64,000 bases of DNA, taken from Paraescarpia echinospica (taxonomy: Eukaryota; Annelida; Polychaeta; Sabellida; Siboglinidae). Under the pieces are notes generated by a model. It was given only the letters and a program-made list of their open reading frames with translations, had not been told where the DNA came from and made no database searches. Within the stretch, counting starts at the first letter, position 1; every line of letters starts with the position of its first letter. Shown here in pieces: positions 55,023 through 64,000 of the stretch. Location: assembly GCA_020002185.1 (NCBI GenBank), contig CM034543.1:6992000-7055999 (forward strand), read 5' to 3'. Both the position numbers and the translations under genes were made by a program.

Positions 55023-57507
55023 TTATAGTTCAAAGTCACGTTTCAATGTCAATGTATGCATATTGTCTATGTACAATCCTTTATGATCCTGATCAACATC
55101 CCGGTCATCATCATCCTGACTCTCCACTTGTGTTACATTCATGCATGTGATGCCCTTGCACTGGCCACATGCTGGTGTGCACTGAAGTCCATTCTTACGG
55201 CATGTTTTCTTATCGCAGTGACCACCGCAATCGCAACGAATTATCTTGAGGAGTCGCTCTGGTGCCGCAGGCTGAGACATTCTGATAGGCTTGAGACCAC
55301 CAGAAGTTACTACCCAACCCCAAAGCTCAGGGGAGATATCGTTGCCACGCCATCCATGCACCTGGTGATAAGTCCGATGGCTATGGAAGGCGGCTGCATC
55401 ATTCGTTGGTGGAAGCTTCTCTGGAACCACGTAATGAGTAGAAGTAGCTAACTTCAGCAGGAACTTCGCCACCCACGCGGAGTTGAGGCTTAGTGATGTG
55501 GTGCACCCGTACATCACCAGCAGGGCATCCTCTCCTGCCTTTTCGACGTCCTCTTTGGAGGAAGATGGAGACAGGAAGACGGAGGTGGACTTTTTCAGTG
55601 CTGCATTCTTCGTGAGAACCGTCACTTTGCCAATTCCATATGGTCTTGACGTGGTATCACACCACTGAGAGCGTGCAGAAAGAGCAAACCTTCTGAGAAG
55701 GGTTGATCCAGATTATTCTTCAATGTAGTGATGCATACCGTCTGTTTCGATGTCATCATGTACAGGTTATCATTCTTATCTGTGGCATCAGCGTGATGTA
55801 TCATGAGTTGAAGTACGTCTGAATCTTTTGCGACAACAGCTGTTGGCGTTTTCTTCGCAGAAAGGCAAGCCAACATACAGATTTTGTAGTCAGCATCCCC
55901 TTCTGCGTGCTGAACTGTGATGTCTGCTTTGACCATATGCTCTGCAAGGAGGTTGCTGAGGGCTTGCTTGTTTGATGTGTTGGCAAGGAAAGCTTTTTTG
56001 ATCATGGTTAAACGCATTTCTGCGGAAACTGAGACTGAAGCACCAACGTCGTTCCCTGTCCTACGACGATGGGCGTCGTCCTTATTGCTGGAGCCGTGAT
56101 ATCCGTCAAACACAACAACGCACGGCCATAGCTGCTGCATAGGTGGAGTGCTTGTGCCATGAGAACCTGTGGAGCAATCCTCCCCCCTCAACAATAAACT
56201 GCAAGCCCTTGTCGAGCGTGGCTGAGCCGATGCAGGCAGGGACAAGCTTCAGGAGATGGTGTATGAGCTCCGCTTTGTCCCCAGTTTTTTTTTAAGAGGT
56301 CAGGCATAGGGATATCGCCGATACCCGTAATAAGTAGACGACGCTGGTATAGACGTTGGGGATCCATCTCGATTCGTTCCCCGGACGCAGTTTTGACATG
56401 GGCAACCGAGCCTAGAGTCTTCATTTGATCCTTCTGGGAAAACTTGAACTCTGCCACACAATGACCGACCATGGAAGTTTGGATCTTCTCTCCGACACTT
56501 TGAGCATCGACCACGTTTACTGACTCCTCTGCCACCAACCCGTTGAGAGAATAACAAGCTTTCCTGAGGTTGTGTTGAATGGTCCCCGCTCAACAAACAC
56601 CTGAAGCAGCTTTGTATATCGGACATGTCACGTCGGATGCGTGATGCTGCCAGGTCACGATAGTGTGCATGGAGTTGCTGTTGGAGCGACCTCTTGGAGT
56701 ATACTTCACCACTGCCGTTGGAGCGACCTCTTGGAGTATACTTCACCACTGCCGGCATGATTGTTCATGATTTCATGAAGTTCGTCCAAAGTCATCGTCT
56801 CGTCAACATTGTGTTCAAGGTATTCAATGACACGAATGCAGATTTCATCACTTCATCAACTGCTCCGCTAGGACGTCCTCGCTTTTTGGGTGGTGCTCCA
56901 TCCTGATGATAGATAGCGCATCGAAATCCAAATTACGGGGAGACATAAAGTATTGGAAGCATCTACGATGATAAATGGCCTCCACTGCCGGTAGATCGTT
57001 AATGCATGCGAGTCTATGTGAGATAGCATCAGCCCACTCATCTGCTTGTTTTTTATGACGATCGGCACAGCTTTCTGTCATAGTCTCTTTCACATGGAGG
57101 AGCATGACATGACTGAATTCGTATTTGAGATTGTTGGGGTATCTTTTGGCCTTCTCGTGATCAACATACATTCCACAGAGATAACAGTCAGTATGGAAAG
57201 ATAACTTGCTGACATCAGATCGGAGTTTCTGGGCTGAGGCAGATTCACCATCAGGTTTACATTTACGCACCTGTTCGTATCGTCTGACATGTGTGCGGTT
57301 TCTGCGACACGTCGCGTGCACATTTTTTCCTTTTCGTCAGGGATGTGGTTCTCCGGATTGAGTTCATTGTGTATGAGAGTAAACCCGTTGATCGCATCAA
57401 GACCTTTGCGTCCCACGCACGCACAATCTTTCACAATGAATGTTATATTCTCTTCGAACAGTAAACTAATAGCATCTGGACTAGCCGATGCCATCGCATT
57501 CACATTT
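55023..57507 (-). pseudogene. Frameshifted gene with PIN/FEN1-like nuclease segment and CXC cluster
   Basis: Minus-strand order: MASASPDAISLLFEENITF (start at 57494), a cysteine segment (HTDCYLCGMYVDHEKAKRYP), HRLACINDLPAVEAIYHRRC, CVVVFDGYHGSSNKDDAHRR, AEGDADYKICMLACLSAKK with VVAKDSDVLQLMIHHA, YHQVHGWRGNDISPELWGW, and CDCGGHCDKKTCRKNGLQC. The DGY, EGDAD and DSD acidic clusters resemble the active site of PIN/FEN1-type nucleases. The end is a tesmin-like cysteine motif. Similar proteins are widespread and uncharacterised in invertebrates. Frame breaks lie near 57310, 56850, 56700 (a 37-bp tandem duplication), 56290 and 55630. A likely 5' intron (donor near 57659, acceptor 57508) precedes the start. 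Confidence 0.75.
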
Positions 57508-57935
57508 CTGAAACAAACAAATACCATCATAATTAAGATTTAAAAACACTTTGGAAACTATTTCAGCACAGTAGGCACTTCAACTATAAATTAACTATCA
57601 TGCATCATCTTAATTTTTGTGAAATTTCATCCAAAAAAAGTAATGAAACTTCGACTCACCGTGAATAAGACGCCCGCAATGAATGAGGTAAATGTCTTAT
57701 AAAAGAACGCCACGACGAGTTGAAGCAAAATGCTATCCAGGTGCCGAGTAAACGTAACGGCTTGGCGTGGAACGGCACGCGCGCACGGAAAATCTCGCGG
57801 TTGGCAAGTTTTGTTGAAGTGCCCATGTATAGTCGGAACAATGAAGTGATCGGAGTCAATAGTTGGAAATGACACATCAAACATATTTCTACGTCGATAT
57901 ACACCATTTTGGCCAAATTTGGGGTAACATTTGCT

Positions 57936-58235
57936 AAATTTTGACCTTGACCTTATCGCATGACCTTGACCTCTAACGATCTCCAAAGGGTCACCAAACG
58001 AATGGACACCCTAAAGTTAGTTGGAAATGACACCTCAAACGTGTTTTTATGTTGCTTAGGTCCAAAATTAGGTCCATTTTCATATTATATCCTGTATAAT
58101 GTCGGCCATCTTGGATATGAGCCGAAAAAGAGGTTTTGTCATGGGTGGATTTGGGTGGGTTTTTTTAGTGGTGAGACATGCCACCAACGAACCCATTTCA
58201 GGTGAGAAAACTTTGTTAACATTTTTGTCCAATCT
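57936..58235 (-). repeat. Right terminal inverted repeat
   Basis: Reverse-complement partner of 54585-54889. The outermost edge is catttttgtccaatct at 58220-58235. Confidence 0.92.
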
Positions 58236-58315
58236 CTATGGACCGCGATCACTTCGTTGCTGCGACTAATATCCCGGATGAAAACTGAAATTGTTTATGT
58301 ATACCTATGTATTTG

Positions 58316-59262
58316 AGGTAGGGGAGACAGGGGCTGTATCTTTAAGGTAGGGGAGATTGGGGCTGTATCTTTTAGGTAGGGGAGACAGGGGCTGTATCTT
58401 TAATGTAGGGGAGACAGGGGCTGTATCTTTGAGGTAGGGGAGACAGGGGCTGTATATTTGAGGTATAGGAGACTAGGGCTATATCTTTGAGGTAGGGGGA
58501 GACTGAGGCTGTATCTTCAAGGTAGGATAGACGGGGACGGTATCTTCAAGATAGGGGAGACCGGGGCTGTATTTTGGAGGTAGGAGAGACTGGGGCTGTA
58601 TCTTCAAGGTAGGGGAAACCGGGACTGTGCCTTCAAACTAGGGGAGACCGGGACTGTGCCTTCAAACTAGGGGAGACTGGGGCTGTATCTTCAAAGTAGG
58701 GGGGGATTTTGGCTGTACATTTCAGTTAAGGGAGATCAGGGCTATATATTCAAGGTAGGGGAGACTGGGGCAGTGTCTTTGAGCTAGGGGAGACCGGGGC
58801 TATATATTTGAGGTAGGAGAGATTGGGACTGTATCTTCAAGGTAGTGGAGACCAGGGCTATGTCTTTGAGATAGTGGAGACTGGGGCTGTGTCTTTGTGC
58901 TAGAAGAGAATGGGGCTGTATCTTGAAGGTATGGGAGACTGGCGCTGGATCTTCCAATGTAGGGGAGTCTGAGGCTGAGTCTTTGGGGTAGGGGAGGCTG
59001 GGGCTGTGTCTTTGAGGTAGGGGAGGCTGAGGCTGTATCTTTGTGGTGGGGAGACTAGGGTTGTGTCACTGAGGTAAGGGGAAACTGCATGGGGCTGTAT
59101 CTTGAAGGTAGGTGGAGACCATGGTTGTGTTTTTGAAGTAGGGAAGATTGGGGCTGTGTCTTTGAGGTAAGGGGAACTGCATGGGGCTGTATCTTGAAGG
59201 TAGCTGGGAGACCAGGGCTATGTCTTTGACATGGGGGAGACTGGGGTTGTGTCACCTAGGGA
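58316..59262. repeat. 29-bp minisatellite, left block
   Basis: About 32 variable copies of ggtaggggagactggggctg, tatctttga. The third position block alternates between tttga and ttcaa. Unit length drifts (27-31 bp) near the right end. Confidence 0.95.
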
Positions 59263-60544
59263 TGATTACATATCACGCCGCGTAACACTCAAACAATAAC
59301 AAAGAATAGATCCCAATTTAATATAATATAAATATCACTCTGTGATCTTACAAAAACAGTACAACACACAAGGTTCTGCCGCGAACTACATCTGTAAACT
59401 CGCCAGTTCGTATATACGGGCCCACAGCCCGACATACACAGTTCGACACACACAGTTTGTTGCCCGTCACTGTACAACGCAATCAGCGACCTGTCGCCGC
59501 TCAGTGTTGTCCTTTTTCGCCGACGCGCTGCCGACGCCCCACATAGCTGACGCTTTGCCCGGCGGTTGCCTGGCTGACGCTTTGCGGACGCTCTACCTAG
59601 CTGACACTTCGCCGACGCTCTGCCTGGCTGACACTTCGCCGACCGACTTTCACGTGCATGCATTTGCTTGCGGTCCAGCGCAGCCTGGGCAGCTTTTAAA
59701 ATACTAACCACATTTAAAATACTAATCACCACATAGCACACCATGCAAGACCGTCTACATACACATAAATATACGCAGTCGATATACGTATTTCGATTAT
59801 AATATGAAATAATATTATAATTATTCATATTCTAGTTCTGCATAGTTACAGAATGAAAACAACCATTTTGTGTATAGTTGCAACGTTATAATTATAAATA
59901 TGCGGTCTACTCATGGGTTACGTATACCCCAACTTATGTTCACTGACATCGAGCGGCAAGGCAAGTCTGCATAGTGCGGTCCTGTCATTTGCCCAGCATC
60001 GAGCCACTGTCTGGGGTGAGACCACATTAGATTTCCCCATAGGCGGCCATTATAACGTTTCCTTCATTTTATTGTAAATTTTAACCAACAGTTTTCTTTA
60101 AATTTCTACACCATATTTACTCTCTATTCATACACATGCTGTGCAAAATTCGTAAAATTCTCATACCTCAATTTTCCATAAACCACTTTCAAACCTGACA
60201 CCCCTTCATTTCTGCTAGAACCAGACAGTGATTTGCCTTAATGACATCATACAGCCAAATGACACCTGTATCTATACGCAGAAAAGCACAATTTGACAAC
60301 TGTCATAATTTGACAGCTCTGGTACCACGCTGCAGAAAAACATAATTTCTACTCAATCAACATTATACAAGTACTCTCAGAAATTCACACAACCTGCATA
60401 ATGCCATTTCTATTGGGAACTCTCTCGGAGGGTAATGGCGGACGAATCCTTAATGTGGTCTTACCCCGTCTGCTACTGTCTGCGTGTACTTCTAAATGCC
60501 ACAATAACAAGCTCCTGTTCCCTGCATGTACATCTAAATCGCCA
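59263..60544. other. 1.28-kb unrelated segment inside the 29-bp array
   Basis: Unique sequence interrupts the array. It includes a short GC-rich repeat at 59519-59650 (ctgacacttcgccgacgctc, tgcctgg) and otherwise AT-rich DNA. It is probably an insertion, but no inverted ends or duplication were found. The minus-strand 179-codon ORF over it has no family resemblance. Confidence 0.6.
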
Positions 60545-62808
60545 CAGGCTGTGTCTTTGAAGTAGTGGAGACTGGGGCTGTGTCTTTGAAGTAGTGGAGA
60601 CTGGGGCTGTGTCTTTGAGGTAGGGGATATTTGAGCTGTATCTTCAATGTATAGAGGAGACTGTGGCTCTATCTTCATGGTAGGGGACACCGGGGCTGTA
60701 AATTCAAGGTAGTGGAGATTAGGGCTGTATCTTCAATGTAGGGGAGACTGGGGCTGTATTTTCAAGATAAGGGAGACTGGGTCTGTATCTTCAAAGTAGG
60801 AGAGACTGGGGCTGTATCTTTGAGGTAGGGGAGACTGGGTCTGTATCTTCAAAGTAGGGGGGACTGGGGCTGTATTTTCAAGGTAGGGGAGACCGGAGCT
60901 GTATCTTTGAGGTAGGGGAGACTATGGCTGTATCTTCAAGAGAGGGGAGATTGGAGTGTATCTGTTAGGTATGGAGATTAGGGCTGTATCTTTGAGGTAG
61001 TGGAGACTGTGTATGTGTCTGTGTCTTCGAGGTAGGGGAGACTGGGGCTGTATCTCCTAGGTAGGGGATACTGGGGCTGTATCTTCAAAGTAGAGGAGAC
61101 TGGGGCTGTATCTTTGGGGTAGGGGAGACCGGGGCTGTATCTTCAAAGTAGGAGAGACTGGGGCTGTATCTTTGAGGTAGTGGAGATTGGGGCTGTGTCT
61201 TCAAGGTGGGGGAGACTGTGGCTGTATCTTTGAGATAAGGAAGACCAGGGCTGTGTCTTCAAAGTAGGAGAGACTGGGGCTGTATCTTTGAGGTAGGGGA
61301 GACCGGGGCTGTATCTTCAAAGTAGGAGAGACTGGGGCTGTGTCTTTGAGGTAGTGGAGATTGGGGCTGTGTCTTCAAGGTGGGGGAGACTGTGGCTGTA
61401 TCTTTGAGATAGGGAAGACCAGGGCTGTGTCTTAAAAGTAGGAGAGACTGGGGCTGTATCTTTGAGGCAGGGGAGACTAGGGTTGTATCTTCAAGGTTGG
61501 GGAGACCGTGGCTGTATCTTTGAGGTAGGGGAGACTGGGGCTGTATCTTCAAGGTAGGGGAGAAAGGGGCTGCACATTTCAGTTAAGGGAGACCAGGGCT
61601 ATATCTTCGCGGTAGGGGAGACTGGGGCTGTATCTTCAAGGTAGGGGAGACTGGGGCTGTATCTTCAAGGTAGAGGAGACTAGGGCTGTATTTTCATTGT
61701 AGGGGAGACCGGGGCTGTATGTTCAAGGTAATGGAGATTGGGGTGTATCGGTTAGGTAAGGAGATTAGGGCTGTATATTTGAGGTAGGTGAGACTGGGTC
61801 TGTGTCTTCGAGGTAGGGGAGACTGGGGCTGTATCTTCAAGGTAGAGGAGACTAGGGCTGTATTTTCATTGTAGGGGAGACCGGGGCTGTATGTTCAAGG
61901 TAATGGAGATTGGGGTGTATCGGTTAGGTAAGGAGATTAGGGCTGTATATTTGAGGTAGGTGAGACTGAGGCTGTATCTTCGAGGTAGGGGAGACTGGAG
62001 CTTTATCTTTGAGGTAGGGGAGACTGGGCTATGTCTTTGAGCTTTGAGGTAGGGGAGACTATGGCTGTATCTTCAAGAGAGGGGAGATTGGAGTGTATCT
62101 GTTAGGTACGGAGATTAGGGCTGTATCTTTGAGGTAGTGGAGACTGTGTCTGTGTCTTCGAGGTAGGGGATACTGGGGCTGTATCTTCAAAATAGAGGAG
62201 ACTGGGGCTGTATCTTTGGGGTAGGGGAGACCGGGGCTGTATCTTCAAAGTAGGAGAGACTGGGGCTGTATCTTTGAGGTAGTGGAGTGTGGGGCTGTGT
62301 CTTCAAGGTGGGGGAGACTGTGGCTGTATCTTTGAGATAGGGAAGACCAGGGCTGTGTCTTAAAAGTAGGAGAGACTGGGGCTGTATCTTTGAGGTAGGG
62401 GAGACTGGGATTGTATCTTCAAGGTTGGGGAGACCGTGGCTGCATCTTTGAGGTAGGGGAATCTGGGGCTGTATCTTCAAGGTAGGAGAGATTGGGGCTG
62501 CACATTTCAGTTAAGGGAGACCAGGGCTATATCTTCGAGGTAGGGGAGACTGGGGCTGTATCTTCAAGGTAGGGGAGACTGGGGCTGTATCTTCAAGGTA
62601 GAGGTGTATCGGTTAGGTAAGGAGATTAGGGCTGTATATTTGAGGTAGGTGAGACTGGGTCTGTGTCTTCGAGGTAAGGGAGACTGGAGCTGTATCTTTG
62701 AGGTAGGGGAGACTGGGCTATGTTTTTGAAGTAGGGGAGACTGGGACTGTGTCTTTGAGGTTGCAAAGACTATGGCTGTATCTTTGAGGTAGGTGAGACC
62801 GAGGCTGG
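60545..62808. repeat. 29-bp minisatellite, right block with higher-order duplications
   Basis: About 78 copies of the same unit. Long runs of units recur in the same variant order: 61080-61560 resembles 62165-62500, and 61660-61780 resembles 61840-61960. Past duplications therefore involved blocks of many units. Confidence 0.95.
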
Positions 62809-62924
62809 TGGTCACAATTTTTATTTGAAGTTTATTATTTGCATTAATATAACTGATCATGCTAATGACACAACGTATGGCTATCTGTCTCTCTGTGTGC
62901 CTGCTTTCCTACCTGCCTATCAGC

Positions 62925-63052
<128 letters not shown>

Positions 63053-63168
63053 ATGATATAATTTTATGACAAACTTGTAGTTCATTAAAACACCAGTTTT
63101 AATAAAATGATTCGACATTGTGCCTTTTATCCAAAACATCATACATTTTAATTGTGTTCACATTTCAG

Positions 63169-63254
63169 GCACTGAAGAGGAATTAATGTTTGGAGAACGA
63201 AATGCTAATTTCCAACAGACTGCTATAAAATGGAGCAACTGGCGTCAGATGATG
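63169..63254 (+). CDS. Candidate exon of an unidentified plus-strand gene
   Basis: Bounded by a good acceptor (ttgtgttcacatttcag) and a donor (ATG|gttagt). Only one of three frames is open: TEEELMFGERNANFQQTAIK then WSNWRQMM, beginning with the last two bases of a split glycine codon. The composition looks like real protein and unlike the nearby repeats. I do not recognise the family. The rest of the gene would lie right of the window or in exons I could not place. Confidence 0.45.
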
Positions 63255-64000
63255 GTTAGTAGAATTACACAAATTTTTCCTTAAAAAGATGGAGACTCAT
63301 ATGTTATGATGAATTAATCATGTTAATGGTATGAATGAATTAAAACTGAAATAACATGGGACGGACTGTGCCGAGTAAAATGTAAGGGATAAAATTAGAG
63401 TGTGGATAAAAATTGTAAATAATAATATACTCGACCTTTAAATCAGGACAAGGCAATTCATTATATAAGCAGAATGTTATACAAATTTGTAGTGTTTATG
63501 GTCCTTTAAAAAAGATGCAGCCCTTAAATATTTTTTACAAAACACATCAACATAGAGAAAACTCAGAAATGCATTTGTAATTTGTGGTACACTGCTGTGA
63601 CTAAAAATGTTGCTGTGTCAGTTATCTGTGAATGTTAACAGTTATCATCATTTTCATATTTAACGTAAATACTTGTTTTTAAAATAACTATTGTGACAGT
63701 TTCTTATCTTAAATGTTATAATGCAAATGAACATACAACAAGGTATACTACTAACTCATTATGAATTACAACACGGTCCCCACAAACAGTGGAAACGAAA
63801 TGTGGAAGATGAGAGAAATTCGCTGTAAAGAAAAATTGGGGCATACATAAAAGATGTAGCAGGAAATATAACCAAATATGAAACATTACAGTAAAGCTTA
63901 TAGCATCTTATTGTGCAGTTAAATCCCAGAAAATGATCCATTTGGCAAACCAGGAAAAATATATTAAATGATTTCTCAAATGAGTTATCTCTTGTTACTA
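63255..64000. other. AT-rich tail of the window
   Basis: No exon-like segment, repeat or ORF with recognisable content. It may be an intron of the gene suggested by 63169-63254. Confidence 0.4.

Larger units (their letters stand above)
54585..58235 (-). mobile_element. 3.65-kb inverted-repeat element with PIN-like/CXC cargo gene
   Basis: Long terminal inverted repeats (about 305 and 300 bp, roughly 85-90% identical by eye) enclose one minus-strand gene. The outermost shared bases are agattggacaaaaatgttaa. Inside each arm a subterminal motif (tggaaatgacacctcaaac) recurs, for example at 57870 and 58022. No clear target duplication was found. The long arms recall Mutator- or Foldback-type elements, but the coding region matches no transposase I can name. 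Confidence 0.85.

Noticed and set aside
55023..55250. Second KIF4-like cysteine domain
   Set aside because: The CXC cluster here (CDCGGHCDKKTCRKNGLQC) resembles the KIF4 tail only in cysteine density. The surrounding protein is the PIN-like element gene.

Overview
The window looks like a piece of an invertebrate animal nuclear genome. It has spliced genes with GT/AG introns, CR1-like non-LTR retrotransposons, hAT-type DNA elements, tRNA-like SINEs, CA/TG microsatellites and very many minisatellites. A mollusc or another lophotrochozoan is the most likely source. That is an inference from the repeat style, not from a species-specific marker.

The one clear host gene is a KIF4-type kinesin (chromokinesin, kinesin-4 family) on the minus strand. 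Its start codon is at 44086-44088 and the gene runs leftward past the window edge. I placed 25 coding exons from splice sites, reading-frame phase and remembered family sequence. They join without a break into 1142 codons: motor domain (exons 1-7), neck and long coiled coil (exons 8-22), acidic/basic tail (exons 23-24) and the KIF4 cysteine-rich domain (exon 25). The last residues must lie left of the window. A single exon-like segment on the plus strand at 63169-63254 suggests a second, unidentified gene running off the right edge.

Almost everything else is repetitive. Region 1-2.3 kb holds 38-39 bp minisatellites and short retroelement fragments. Introns 1-24 of KIF4 (2.5-43.9 kb) hold SINEs, LINE pieces, two hAT-like elements and one MITE. 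They also hold large tandem arrays: 42 bp at 6.65 kb, 41 bp x about 97 at 14.5-18.5 kb, 53 bp at 20.6 kb, 32 bp at 36 kb and 57 bp at 37.6 kb. Several arrays grow directly out of KIF4 splice sites, so copies of authentic donor or acceptor sequence are multiplied beside the real one.

Region 44-54.6 kb, upstream of KIF4, holds an intact 628-codon reverse transcriptase ORF (plus strand), a 5'-truncated CR1-like LINE (minus strand) and an 86-bp satellite with a two-variant (172-bp) higher-order pattern. Region 54.6-58.2 kb is a discrete 3.65-kb unit with about 300-bp terminal inverted repeats. It encloses a degraded gene with a PIN/FEN1-like nuclease segment and a CXC cysteine cluster, and it is the best candidate for an undescribed mobile system. 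Region 58.3-62.8 kb is a 29-bp minisatellite split by a 1.3-kb unrelated segment, followed by a CCTG microsatellite and the plus-strand exon candidate.
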